Assembly (NCBI GenBank): GCA_022316685.1
Contig: JAKJHU010000995.1
Coordinates: 36,835 to 100,834 of the forward strand
DNA: 64,000 nucleotides
From: Progne subis subis
Lineage: Eukaryota > Chordata > Aves > Passeriformes > Hirundinidae
Direction: 5' to 3'
Under the pieces are notes generated by a model. The model saw only the letters and a program-made list of their open reading frames with translations, was not told the DNA's origin and did no database searches. Made by a program: the position numbers and the translations under genes. Below, piece after piece: positions 10,780-23,191 of this stretch (the stretch's first letter is position 1; the number at the start of each line of letters is the position of its first letter).

Positions 10780-13060
10780 CTCTTGAAGTGGGTGTACACC
10801 CACCCCACACCTTTTCACCTTTCTTTGTTGAACAATTAGAACAGGAACAAAATGTGTGCTTTGGAGCAAAAGGAATCAGGTGAAACTTTAAACTGCCCAT
10901 ATGTTTTACCATCACTCAGGGTCTGCTGCTGCTGAAGGGCCTCTTTATCCCAGTGAGGGCTTGAAGAGCCTCTTCTGGATGAGGCTTTTCATGTTTATCT
11001 GAGAGGAAAGAAGGTTTAACTCCTGTTAGCCAAATCAGTTAGTCCAAGTGACTTGCTTTTAGTTTTAGAAAATTGCTGTTGACTTTAAGAGGAGTTGGCA
11101 TGAGAGAAATCTGAAAGGTGGCTGTTAGTAATTTTTTGCATGAAAATACTTTGTGGAAATGCTGTAACTGAAATGGTAGGATTTTTGCAAGAGAAAAATA
11201 AATATCTTGGTGCTTGCCTTTTTCTTTGGAGGGTAAAAACAGCATGGAAATGATGATGAGTTTTATGCAGAAAAAAATGTCAAATTATACCACATTTAAA
11301 ATATCCCATTGCATTATATTGTAACTTCAGTGCACACCTGCAAAGAAGAGAGTTTCCTATTGTTAGGACTAAACTGTTGAGAGTATTTAAAAACAGTATT
11401 AGAATGGATATTTGTTTTAATGGTGACTATTTGTTGTGTCCGATTGTTGAAAGCATAATTTTGTGGTGAGTCCTTTCTGGGTTTTTTCTGCCTGTTGACC
11501 ATCTGCATTCCCACGGGCAGTGGGCTGTGGCAGCGTGGCTGGGAGGGACGCCCGCCGCTCCCCGCGGCCATCCTGCCCGTGCTCTGCTCTCCGGGCCCGG
11601 TGTGGGGGGCGCGGCGCTGCTCGGGGCCCCTCAGGATGGGGTTACTCGTGGGAAGCGTAGAATAAGGACTTTACAATTAGAAATTGTACAGCAGGTATGT
11701 TTTCTGTCCAGCTGGGACACACGGGGGGATGTCTCCTCCAAAGCGTGCGTCCCTGGTCAGAGCAAGGTCCAGGTTTAAATACAAATTGATCTCACAAACC
11801 CACACCTCCCCACCCGCCCATTCCCCGCCTTCTCTCGCTTTGTATTCTAATTAGCTGTCACAGCTCCTGGTGCTCCTGAGCTGGGCTCTTGGGAGGAAGG
11901 CCGATGTCTTCCTCAGGTTGATCTTCGCTTCCGGGCAGGCACAGCGGAGGTTTGGCTCTTTTTCAGGTCACTTTGCTCTTGCCAAAAATTAGGAGCTTGA
12001 TTTTGCTGGATTCAAGCCACAAAGTTCTGCTTTGTCTATTTGTGACAAATCCCTAGGTCCCGCTTTGCTGAGTTCCAACATTATACATCTTACCTGTATG
12101 ACTTCTACTCAGTAACTACCTAACAACCAGGCTTCATAGCGAATCTTCTATGTGTTCTCAGTACAAGCTGTTTCTCTACTTCTACAAATCACCAAAACCT
12201 GCTTCAAAAATCTTGTATTTTTCTATCCATAAACATCCTCCGTATCACGTGTAGTTAGGTTTTTCTCTAGTACAGTCTCAGCGTACGAGGGCCCGCAGCA
12301 GACGGGAGCTGGGGCTGTTGTAGGAGCGGTGGCAGTGGCTGGTAGGGCTTTCCCAGCTTACAAGATGTTGGCCACGCTTTACCGGGTGAATTTTGCTGTG
12401 CTGGGGGAGGCAGGGAACGCGGTGCCGCTTCTGTTGTGCTTTGTAGTTGCCTGAGGCTTCGCACGCTCCCCTCTCTCGCCGTCTCTGTCGCTGCTGCTGC
12501 GCTTTCGCAGAGGCTGGGCTGAGAGGGGGCACGCCGCTAGGAAGGGTCTCCCCGGCCCCAAACACCCGCCCCACTCGGCTCTGCCTGAGGCCACATGGTG
12601 CGGGGCAGCAGCAGCATTTTGGGATATTGTCAGGGTCCCCTCTTGGAGTCATGCACCCCCCACTCCCGAGTCAGCATCTCTGGATAAGGAAAAGGGGTTC
12701 AGTTGACCTGAAACATAACGAAACCAACTAGAAAGTTCTGTGTATTTCTCTTTGTAATTGGCTCAATGCCAAGAGAGAAGCACCTGTTGGACCTTGTCAC
12801 TGTCCTTCAAAGTTTGTACCTTTCCTTACTGGCAATTTGCCAGTGGAACCCACCTAGACTATTCAGTACTAAAGGGATTACACAAAAGAACCAAAGAGCT
12901 TTTTTTGGACTGCCGTAGCAGTGTCAGGATGGTCTCTGCACTGTGTTCGACTCGCATTTTATTTTTCTGTTTATGTTTACTATTTTCCTTTATTAAACCT
13001 TCTGTTTCACAAAGCATGTCCGGGGAAGTTGTCACGCTCCACGATTTAAGCCATTCCCCT
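10780..13060. other. Unassigned single-copy-like DNA, duplicated at 62115-64000
   Basis: Mixed AT-rich DNA with two CpG-rich patches (about 11520-11650 and 12280-12600). The first patch ends in a possible exon with donor CAG-GTATGT at about 11693. No protein family is recognised and no frame is longer than about 125 codons. Candidate first exons of an unknown gene are possible but unsupported. Confidence 0.3.
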
Positions 13061-13099
13061 GAAAGCTGGCAGGATGTGATGTCCCGCAGTCCCGGGTGC

Positions 13100-13560
13100 C
13101 GGCAGCGCCGGCCGCGTCTCCCATTCTCTCGGGGGCTGACTGCTGCGCTGGCAGAAACTCCGCTGCACAGAGAGCACCTCCAGCCCACACTAAGGGAAGC
13201 ACAAATGGAGACAGCCCAGCCCCATTCACTGCGGGGACAAGGACAGACATGAGCTGATGGCCCAAATTCCCACCGAAAATGAGGACACACACCACCCGCC
13301 CCTTCCATAGCGGAGGAGCAGCAGCGAGGAGAGGAGGGCAGAGATGAGCTGATCCCCTCATCCCCACCATAGACCTTGATCCTAGCCAAGAGCAAAAACA
13401 AAGGTGCGGAGACCCCACCAGAAACTCCGCTCCAGAGACCTCCTCCAGCCCATGGCCAAGGACAGCACGAACAGAAACGACCCAGCCCCCATCCACTGCG
13501 GACGAGGAGGACAGACATGAGCTGACCCCCAGAGTGGAGGATGGAGATGAACCTGGCCCC
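13100..13560. repeat. Long-unit tandem repeat (reverse counterpart 25050-25350)
   Basis: Units of well over 100 bp containing AGAAACTCCGCTC, CCTCCAGCCCA and GGACAGACATGAGCTGA, with variation. Its open frames (up to 243 codons) reflect the repeat and give low-complexity W/G/C-rich translations. Confidence 0.6.
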
Positions 13561-14655
13561 CCTCAGGAAGCTGAGGAGGACGGAGAGCACCCGGTGCCTC
13601 TGTCCCTCTCACGCCAGGGGATTCTCAGGAGGTCACCCCAATGAATGGAGGGAGACAGGGACCATCCGACCCCCACATTTAAGGGAAGAGGACAGAGAGG
13701 AAGAGTGATAAGAGGGAGAGTGATCCTCCCTGGGCCTCCTCAGATCTGTGATAGTCGGAGAGCCCTGAAAAAGGGTGGGGGGGAAACAAGAGAGTGGCAG
13801 AGAGATTAAGTAGAAAAATCCAGGGATGATTCTCAGCACAGCTCTGCGCTTGGCTTTTTGCATTCATTCTTCTCCCTCAGCCTTGCTTCCTTCTCCCTAG
13901 ACCTGGGATTACTGGACAATGGTGTCACCTGAGCCTCAGCTCAAGGTCCCTGAGCTCAACTCACGGCCCAAAGTTCCCCTCAGGAGGCACATTCATGGAA
14001 TCGGGGCTGGGTGTAAGGTCAGCGTTAAACGTGGCCTTGGGTTTAGGGCTGCGGCTTTAGGAAGGGTCTGGAACTGGGGCTGGATTTGAGGTCAGGGTTG
14101 TGAAAAACGCCAATCACTTGTTTTAAATTTTTAAAAGTTCAGTAGTAATAAAAATGGTTATAAAAATCGAATTCGGGTAATAAAGAAATGGAACAATTAG
14201 GGTTAGGACAATAGGAGACAATAAAAACAAAGTAACAGATGTCTGGGTGCCTTCCCGAGCAAAAAGCTCTGAAGAAGGAACCCGTTAACAAAGGAATATC
14301 TCTTAAAAGCAATAGCCTGTTGAATATTCATACATTTCATACATGATGCATAAATTCCATTCAAACAAAGAGTTCTCTCTGGTTAGTGTCACTTATTTCC
14401 CCTTAATCTCTGTGGTGTCTTTTCGGGTCTGAGCAAAGCAGGAGAAGTTGGTCTCTTCTGATAAGGAATTAGTAAATTTTTTTTTTCTCTGAAGGATTTA
14501 CATTTACGTATGGTTCATATATAAAAACTACATTTTAACTAAAAAACTACATTTACCATACTATCAAAACATTAATACAACTTTACTAATCAATAAAACA
14601 TAACACATATAGTAAATATCTTGCATAGAGTCATATAATATGCTCTTTTCACAAA
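13561..14655. other. Unassigned AT-rich segment between the inverted arms
   Basis: About 1.1 kb, increasingly AT-rich towards arm B. I see no gene, LTR or clear repeat. It ends exactly where arm B homology begins. Confidence 0.4.
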
Positions 14656-15064
14656 AGCCCACGCAAAAATGCCCTGAAATAACACTTCCATCTCACCCAA
14701 GGGCATAAAATCCACCCTGAAAATACCTGGTTTGGCCTAAAATCACCCAAAGGGAACGAAAGTCCCCTGTAAAAGCAACCAGATTTGGCCTAAAATCACC
14801 CAAATAGGTCTAAACCCCAACCAAATAGGCTTCAATTCATCTAAAATTATCTAAAATCTGCTGTAAAACTGCCTTGGTTATGCAAAAATCACACAAATTG
14901 GACTATACCCCATCAGATTTTGCCTAAAATCAACCAAATGGGACTAAAGTAATCAAAAATGATCTAAAATACACCCTAAAATTCACCATATTTGGCCAAA
15001 AATCAATCAAAGGTACCTAAAATCCCCACTAAGCGTCCCCAGTTTTGCCTAAAATCACCCAAAC

Positions 15065-16470
15065 TGGCCTAAAATCTCCACAACCACAACCGAGACAGAG
15101 ACCAAGACCAAGATCAGCACCAGAACCGGCACCAGCACCAAGACTCAGACTGACACCGGATCTGATCCTGGCACCAAGAATGGCACTGCTCTGGGACCAG
15201 CACTGAGACCAACACTGGGACCAGAACCGACACCAGAACCGACACCGACACTGCTCCGGGAGCCGGGCCAACACTAGGACCAGAACCAATGACAGAACTG
15301 AGACCGGCACTGCACAGGCACCGGGACTGAGACCGAGACCAAGACTGAAACCGGCAACAGAACTGGAACTGGGACCAAGACTGAGACCAAGACCAGCACT
15401 GGAACCAGCACCGAGACTGGCACCGCTCTGGTACTGGGACCGAGAATGAGATTGGCACTGGGAGCACTCCGGGACCAAGACAGGCAGCGGTACCGACACT
15501 GGCATCGGCACTGATCCGAGACCGAGACTGAGGCCGGGACTGAAACCGGGCCTGGCACCGAGCCTGGCAGCCCTGGAGTGTGTGCCATGCAGGACCAGAC
15601 AGACTGGGATCATGCGGACTGGCACCTTGTAGGCTGGGATCGTACACACTGGGATCACACAGACTGGGATTTCACAGGCTGGCAGCGCATGGATCAGAAC
15701 CACAGAGACTGGGATCATACAAACTGGGATCATATGGAGCGGGATGGCTGCAGCGGAACGACGCGAACCGAGGCGGTCCCGCCCGGCCCAGGGCTCCCTC
15801 CCAGTGCCGCCCGGGTGTGCGGCCAAAACTGCCCGGAGCGAACGCGGCGGTCCCGGAGCGATCCTGGAGCCAATCCCGGAGCGATTCGGGGTCCGATCCC
15901 CGTCCCGGTGCCGCCTCCAGTCTCAAGTCTCAGTCCCGGAGCGCTCCCGGTGCTGATTCCGGTCCCGGTGTCGATCTCGATCCCGGAGCGGTGCCATTCT
16001 TGGTGCCGGTGCCGGTTCCCGTTCCACTTCTGGTCTCGATCTCGGTCTCGGACTCTGTTTCGGAGCGTTCCCGGTACCGGAGGCGGTGCCGGTCTTGGTC
16101 CCGGAGTGCTCCCAGTGCCAATCTCAGTCTCGGTGCCGGAGCAGTTCCAGTCTCGGTGCTGGTTTCCGGTGCCGCTCTTGGTCTCAGTCCTGGCGTGCTC
16201 CCGGTCTCGGTTCTGGCTGCAGTCCTGGAGCAGTCCTGGAGCGCTCCCACCGCCGGTGCCGGTTCCAAAGCATTCCCGGTGCCGGTCCCAGTGTCCCTCT
16301 TGGTGTCAGTCTTGGTCCCTGCACAGCTTCTGGTGCCGGGTTTGGTCTCGGTCTTGGTCCCAGTGCCAGTGCCAGTGCCAGAGCGGTGCCGATCTCGGTT
16401 CCGGTGTGGGTCTCAGTCTTGGTGCTGGTGTCGGTTCTGGTGCTGATCTCGGTCTCGGTGCCGGAGATTT
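15065..16470. repeat. Hexamer-period arrays 2 (arm B) flanking a 15-bp-unit segment
   Basis: Arrays at 15065-15560 and 15905-16470 surround a segment with degenerate ACTGGGATCAT 15-bp units (15590-15750) and unique CpG-rich sequence. A 402-codon open frame crosses it, but it is repeat-driven. Confidence 0.85.
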
Positions 16471-16499
16471 CAGACCCTTTTGGGTGATTTTAGGGCAAA

Positions 16500-16794
16500 C
16501 CGAGCCCTTGGAGGAGGGCGCGTCCCCTTGGCCACGCCCACTCTCCTCCTCGTTCCCGCCCTTTCCTTGGCCCCGCCCCTTTCCCCTGCCGGGCCCTGCG
16601 CTTTCCCTGAGCCCGCCTCATTTCATTCCTTCCCTGCGCTTTCATTGGCTGCAGCTCTCTTCTCCATGGAGCCCCGCCTATCTGCTGGCGCGTTGTCTCC
16701 GGCGCATGCGCAGACTGCTCGGAAGTTGCTTCCCCGGAGTGCCGCCATCTTTGTTCCTGGTCCCCGACGGGGCTCCGCGTGTGTGAGACCTACG
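16500..16794 (+). promoter_or_regulatory. RAB4-like CpG promoter and first exon (arm B)
   Basis: Same ordered set: GC boxes, CATTGGCT, GCGCATGCGC, GGAAGT, GCCGCCATCTTTG, then GTGTGTGAGACCTACG with donor GTGAGG at 16795. The exon phase fits the P-loop exon at 17585. Confidence 0.68.
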
Positions 16795-17584
16795 GTGAGG
16801 CAATGGGGGATCTCTCGGGGATCCTGAGGGGTCTGAGTGCACCTGGGGGTCTCCCTAGGGGATTTGGGGGGTCTCTAGAGGATTTGGAGCGGTCTGGTGG
16901 TTCCTAACGGGATTTATGGGTGGCTATAGGGGCTCTCTAGGGGTCTGGGGAGTCTCTAGAGGGTCCAGAAGAGTCCGCAAAGGGGCTCATGGGGTTTCCT
17001 AAATGGGGCCGGGGGGTCTCTTAAGGGGCTTTGTTGGTTTGAGGGGTCTGTTAGGGATCCATAGGGGTCTGGGGGAGCCTCTAGCGGTTCCGGGGAGGTC
17101 TGGGGGTGTCTGTGGGTCCCTGTGGGGGATCTGGGGGGGTCTCTAGGGGCTCTGGGAGTCCCTGTAGGGGATTTGGTGTGGTCTGGGGTGGTCTATGGTG
17201 GTTTGGGGGTCTCTAGGGGGGATTTGGGGCGATCTCGGGGTGCTATAAAGGCTCTATAGGGGTCTGGGGGAGGCAATAAAGGGTCTAGTATCTCTATAGG
17301 GAAAATCTGAGGTCCTTCAAGAGAATTTTTTTGGAATTTTGGGCTCTGTAAGATGGATTCTTGGGGTCCAAATGTGGCAATTTTGGGTTTTCCATCAGGA
17401 AGTTTTTCACTGTTGGGGCAAATGCAGGAATTTGGGGAATTTCAGGTCCATCTGTGGGAATTGTGAGATCTCTAGAGAGATTTTTGGGGAATTTTGTGTC
17501 CACTCATGGGAAATTTGGGGAAATTTAGTTCCAAATATAGGAAATCTTGGCAATTTGGGTCCAAATGTGGGAATTTTTTTCCAG

Positions 17585-17666
17585 ATTTCCTCTTCAAGTT
17601 CTTCGTGATCAGCAGCACCAGCACCGGCAAGTCCCACCTGCTGCAGCCCTTCATCAAGAGCAAGTG
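17585..17666 (+). pseudogene. RAB4-like GTPase P-loop exon fragment (arm B)
   Basis: After a TTTTTTTCCAG acceptor the exon reads DFLFKFFVISSTSTGKSHLL, closely following the DFLFKFLVIG..GTGKS..LL start of RAB4 proteins, with phase matching the upstream ...ETY-G donor exon at 16794. The P-loop glycine is changed (SSTSTGKS). No clear donor follows LLQPFIKSK. It is an orphan pair of exons with promoter. Confidence 0.72.
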
Positions 17667-19364
17667 TTGGAAATTCTGGGAATTTTCAGGGAATTTGGGA
17701 CTGCTGGGCAGTCAGGGGATTTGGGGGATTTTGGGGGGGATTTTTCTGTGCATTTCAAGGGTTTGTTTGGGGTTTTTTGTTTGTTTGTTTTTTCTTTTTT
17801 CTCATTTTCTGGGTGGCTTTTTGGGGTTTGGGGAATTTTTTGAAATTTGCAGAATATTATTGGCATTTTTGGAGGAATTTTCAAGGTTTTTCTCTTGTTT
17901 TAACCATTTTGATGCTTTTTTTCAGTTTTCTTTTTTAATTTTGCTTTTCTGATGCAATTTTGGGCGATTTGAGTTTTTGGAATTCCGTGTCCCTCCGGCC
18001 TCTCCTCCATACTGCAGCATTTTGGGGCATATCCTGTCAGTTTTGAGTCATTTTTGGTCACCTTTGGGCCACTTTGGGCAACTTTTGTGGCATTTTCTGT
18101 CATATTGAGAATTTGGGGCAATTTGGTGGCCTTTGGGGAACATTTGAGGGGATTTTTTCTCACTTTTGGGGACATTTTGTGTCATTGTGAGCCATTTTTG
18201 TAATTTTTGGGTACATTTCTAGTCATTTTTTGATCATTTTGGGGCCATTTTCTGCCACTTTTTGGTCTCTTGAGGGGTGTTTTTAGTGACTTTTGAGCCC
18301 TTCTTTGCTGTCTTCAGTCCCGGTCTCAGTGTTGATCTCAGCGCAGTCCAGGTCCCAGTGCCGGTAGCGGTGTCAGTCTTGGTCCCGGAGTGCTCCCAGT
18401 GCCAGTCTCAGTCTGGGTCCCAGTCCCGGAGCGGTGCCAGTCTCGGTGCTGGTTCCGGTGCCGGTCTTGGTCTCAGTCTTGGTGCCAGTGCCAGTTGTGG
18501 TGTCAGTTACGGTCTTGGTGTCAGTCCCGGTCCCGGTGCCTCTGTGGCGCCGGTCTCAGTTCCGGTGTACTGGTTCCGGTCCTGGTCCCGGTGCTGCAGC
18601 GGTGCCGCTCTCAGTTCTGGTGTCGGTTCTGGTGCCAGTCTTGGTCTCGGTGCCCGTCCCAGAGCAGCGCCGCTGTCGGTGCCGGTCTCGGATTCGGTGT
18701 CGGTCTCAGTCTTGGTGCTGGTGCCGGTTCTGGTGCTGACCTTGGTGTGGGTCTCAGTCCAGGTGCTGGAGATTTTAGGCCCATTTGGGTAATTTTGGGC
18801 CAAAGCGTGTTGCGTTGTGGTTTTTGGGAGTGGAGCTGAAGCCCAGAGCCGATAAGCCTCTGCGGTGGAAAGGCCGCTTGGGGAAGCTCAGGCGAAGCAG
18901 TCAAGCTCACACATGCACACACGGCACGTGGGCAGCTCAGCAAGGAGAGGCCAGAAGGCCTTGGCACTGGATCAGTTCCAGCCAGGTTTATTTCCAGAAG
19001 CCCAAGGGGAATCCAGATTGGAAAGGGGAGCACGTGTGCCGGTCTGCAGCTGAAGTGTGAGCTTCAGCAGCCCAAGACCTTGAGGCACGGGGGCAGAGCA
19101 AAGGGCAGGAAAGGTCAGTGTCCTCTAGGGAAAACGGGGCCAGTCCCCGGGAACCCCAAAGCAATGGAGACACAGAGGAAAGGAGAAACCAAAGGGCCAG
19201 GGGAATCAGGGAGGGGAGAAACTGAGGCAAACCATCGTGTCCAGAGCCCCATTGGGAAGTTCTCTGTCTCAGGCTGGGCAGGTGACTCTATGATGTGTCC
19301 TGCCAAGGCCAGGCCCTAGGTATTATGGCAAGGGGCTGCAGGGACTCCACAGTCAGCATGATTC

Positions 19365-20615
19365 ATGTTGCTCACAGCCACTCCCAGTCAATCCCAGTAT
19401 GATTCCCATCACCCTCAGTGTGATCCCAGTTCTCCCCAGCATGGGTGCAGCTGTTCCCACTGTGATCCCAGTATGATCCCAGTTTCCCCTGGAATAGTCC
19501 CAGTCCCTCTCAGCATGGTCCCAGTCATGCCCAGTTGCCCCCAGTGTAGATTCAGTCACTCCCAGTTTCCTGCAATGTGGTCCCAGTCATTCCCAGCATG
19601 GTCCCTTCTGTTCCCAGTGTTGTTCCAGTCCCCCCAGTATGGTTCCAGAGCCTCCCAGTATATGCCAGTTGCCCTCAGCATGCTCATAGTCATTCCCAGT
19701 CACTCCCAGTTGCCCCCGTAAGGCTCTAGTTACCTGAGAATGATGCCATTCTTTCCCAGTAACTCCCAGTCACTCCCAGTATGATCCCAGTTGTGATCTC
19801 AGTCCCCTCAGCATGGTTCCAGCACCTTGCAGTTGATCCCAGTTGCTCCCAGTGTGTTCACAGTTTCCTGCCACAATGGGCCCAGCAGCTCCCAGTAACC
19901 CCCAGTGAGGATCCAGTCACAGCCACTGTAATCCCAGTGGCTCCCAGGATGATCCCAGTGGGACCCGTAGTCACTCCCAGTATGGTTCCAGTCACTTCCA
20001 GTATGATCCCAGTGAGTCAGGCTAAAATCTCAGTCACTCCCAGTATGATCCATTGCACCCAGTCACCCCCAGTATGGTTCCAATCATGGCCAGCACCTTT
20101 CCAGTCTCTGCCAGTACTATTCCAGTCACTCCCAGTATGATCCCAGTAGGATTCCAGTCACTTGCAGTCTAATTCCAGTCACTGCCAGTGTGATGCCAGT
20201 GGCTCCCAGTGTGATTCCCAGTTGCTCCCTGTCAATCCCAGCATGACCCCAGTAGCCTCCAGTATGATTCCAGTGACCCCCTGTCTCTCCCAGTAAGTCC
20301 CAGTCACCCCTTGCATGCTCCCAGTCACTCCCACTTCACCCCAGTTGCTCTCAGCATGATTCCAGTTATTCACAGCCACTCCCAGTCAATCCCAGTATGA
20401 TTCCCATCACCCTCAGTGTGATCCCAGTTCTTCCCAGCATGGACCCAGCTTTTCCCACTGTGATCCCAGTATGATCCCAATTTCCCCCATCAAAGTTCCA
20501 GTTGTTCCCTGTTTCTCACAGTATTATCCCAGTTGCCCCTGGAATAGTCCCAGTCCCTCTCAGCATGTTCCCAGTCACTCCCAGTTGCCCCCAGTGTAGA
20601 TCCACTCACTCCCAA
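19365..20615. repeat. CTGGGA minisatellite (arm B, inverted)
   Basis: Reverse-complement counterpart of the arm A array, seen here as TCCCAGT repeats with the same irregular 10/11-base spacing. Confidence 0.9.
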
Positions 20616-20722
20616 TTGCCTGTTTTTTATGGACCCCAGATGCCCAGTGACTTCTAGTGGTGGATTTGGGCAGAGAGACCTTCAAACTCAACGTGCTCAT
20701 CCCTTGTTCTGCCCCCAGACAG

Positions 20723-22134
20723 GATTTCCCATTCCCAACCCTTGGCTGGGTGGAGGAGGAGGCTGTGAGGAAGAGGAAGGTGCCCCAGGACAGCCAGGCA
20801 GGTGAGGAGGAAGTCAGTGCCCCTTTCCCCCTCTCTCCTGCTCCATCTCCCAGCCCAGCCTGGCCCCGGCTGCAGGACAACCCCGCAGCCGACGCCGTCC
20901 TGCCGGGGACGCACTGAGGGGATCTCCTTCCCCTTCCCTCTGGCACGGAGGCAAATGCCATCCTCTCCTTGTCCTTCCTCCCCCAGACAAGGAGCTGAGC
21001 ATGGAGACCAGGGAGGACAAATCCCCACGGCAGATCCTCGTGGAAGAGGCCGTTTTGAGCGGCTCCATGGGGCAGGAATCCAACGGGGAGGAGAAGTCCT
21101 GGCGATCCCTCGTGAGAAGAGACTGCAAAAGCAGATCACGAGGATCTGAGGAGGAAAGAGCCACCCTGTGCCAGGAAGGCGGCCAGAGATGGAGCCAGAG
21201 CTCAGACCTGGTGGTCCATGAGCAGCTTCATGATGGGGAGAAGCCCCACAAGTGCTTTGGGTGTGCGAAGAGCTTCAGCTGGCGGAGTGACCTGCTTCAC
21301 CACCAGAGGATTCACACAGACGAACGGCCCTACGAGTGTGGGGAATGTGGGAAGAGCTTCAGCCACAGCTCCAGCCTTATCTGCCACCAGAGGATCCACA
21401 CTGGGGAGAGGCCTTACGAGTGTGGGGAATGTGGGAAGAGCTTCAGGAAGAGCTCCAACCTGATGCAGCACCAGAGGATCCACACTGGGGAGAGGCCCTA
21501 TGAGTGTGGAGAATGTGGGCAGAGGTTCAGAAAGCGCTCCAACCTAACCCAGCACCAGAAGATCCACACTGGGGAACGGCCATACAAGTGTGGGGAATGT
21601 GGGAAGTGCTTCAGGCACCGTACCAAGCTGACCATGCACCAAAGGATCCACACTGGGGAGAGGCCCTACAAGTGTTCTGAGTGTGGGATGGGGTTTCTGA
21701 CCAGCTCCAAGCTCCTTGAACATCAGCAGACACACACAGAGGAGAGGCCCTTCCGCTGCCCCGACTGTGGGAAGGGCTTCAAGCTCAACTCCACTCTCAC
21801 CCGCCACAGGCACATCCACACCGGGGAGAGGCCCCACGAGTGTGATGTATGTGGGATGAGCTTCATACGGAGCAGTGACCTGATCTGCCACCAGAGGACC
21901 CACACTGGGGAGAGGCCTTATGAGTGTGATAAATGCAGCAAGAGGTTCTGCACGAGCTCCAAGCTCCTCTTGCACCAGCGGATTCACACAGAGGAGAGGC
22001 CCTTCCGCTGTCCTGACTGTGGGAAGGGTTTCACACGGAACTCCACGCTCTCCACCCACCGGCGCATCCACACTGGGGGAGGCCCCACGAGTGTCCCCAG
22101 TGTGGGAAGAGCTTTTCACGGAGGTCTCACATGA
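20723..22134 (+). CDS. C2H2 zinc-finger protein, 10 intact fingers (arm B)
   Basis: Arm B paralogue of the zinc-finger gene. The small exon runs 20723-20801 (CAGACAG before, GTGAGG after). The large exon starts at 20987 after CCCCCAG and runs in frame to 22134; from the internal ATG at 21001 it is 377 residues. It lacks the second finger of the A copy (a clean 84-bp difference). Other differences include finger 1 L to H, a K for N at helix position 3 of A's finger 6, and a cluster in A's finger 8 (N3T, I5T, N6R). As in A, the last finger is frameshifted (about 22073-22082); its alternative frame would end at 22158-22160. No effector domain is visible. It may be functional as a DNA-binding protein, but the start exon is not located. 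Confidence 0.84.
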
Positions 22135-22702
22135 CCCGACACCAACGGAGGCACCAGTAAGGGAAGCCCTGTGAGTGCCCTGAGTGCAGGAAGAGCTTCG
22201 TGCTCTGCTCCAACTGCATCCCCCACTGGAGGTTGCATGAGAGCCCTGGTGACCCACATTCCCTGTGGTCCATGTTGGGAAGACACCTGGCTGCTTATCC
22301 TTTTTTTGGCTCTAATTTTTTTCTCTTCTACCTCTGTTTGCACTCCAGAAGCCAAGGAGAATTGGTCTGTCACCTCAAAACCACTCCAATCCCACTGAGA
22401 ACAACTCACATTTAAATGACAGGGTTCAATCCCACCCCAAATGGCTTGTTCCCACCTCAGAAAAACTCAATCCCATGCCCAACTTACTCGATTCCACAGC
22501 TTCCAGGGTGAGATGGGGTTGGAAGGAGATTGGGAGATGTGGGATCCAAATTTGGAGCAATGGGATTAGGATTGTGTGGGGCTGGGTGAGTGGGATCTAT
22601 TTGATAGTCAATCAAACATTCAGGGTTATTGATTTCTGTCCCATTCCTTTTCAGTCAGTGTCAGTTCTGTTTTCAGAGTGCCACCTTCTCAGCTGATTGT
22701 GT

Positions 22703-23191
22703 TGTTAGGAAAATTAATCCACGCACACCAGAGGTTTATGTCCAAAAAGGAGTCAGAGGAGTCCTTTTACTTTATTTGAATAAAGGGAGAGGCCATGGGG
22801 CATTTCCCCTGGGATCTCTCAGTTTTCCGGAGGACGCAGCCTCCTTTTTTATCCTAATAATTTCCTGTCCGCATTTCCCTCTCTCTTTCCCCATTGGCTG
22901 AGGTACTTGAGAGGTACAGACTTCCCAAAATGCCTAAGATTCCCCTTTACTGTATAACCCCCTAATTTTTAATTTTTATAGGATTTATGGGTTTTTCCCC
23001 ATTGTTGCTTTCATCTTTCAATATTCAGTTTCATTTCCAAACCTATGGTTTGTTTGTAAAGGCAAGTATCTTCTTTTCCATTCATCAATCAGTAGAATCC
23101 TTCCCATTGTTTCGCTTCTCTCTCAGTGCTAGTTTGATCTACCAGCAGACCCAGGGCTTGTTTGTAAAGACAAATCTTGTCATTCCTCTCA
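22703..23191 (-). mobile_element. Solo LTR, gammaretrovirus-like, in arm B
   Basis: Reverse-strand counterpart of the arm A solo LTR, also 489 bp, with the same target duplication (GTGT on this strand) at 22699-22702 and 23192-23195. Insertion and conversion to a solo LTR are therefore shared by A and B and predate, or were homogenised after, their duplication. Confidence 0.85.

Noticed and set aside
10890..10960. Minus-strand exon-like stretch reading KEALQQQQTLSD before a GTAAAA donor
   Set aside because: Short, upstream frame has stops before the putative acceptor, and no family recognised.
12859..13590. 243-codon minus-strand open frame
   Set aside because: Covers a long-unit tandem repeat; W/G/C-rich translation without recognisable family.
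13990..14120. GGTTTAGGG-like motifs as interstitial telomere
   Set aside because: Only isolated TTAGGG-like words with no tandem run.
15578..16786. 402-codon plus-strand open frame
   Set aside because: It runs through hexamer and 15-bp arrays whose periods are multiples of three. Composition is low-complexity, other frames are equally open, and no domain is present.
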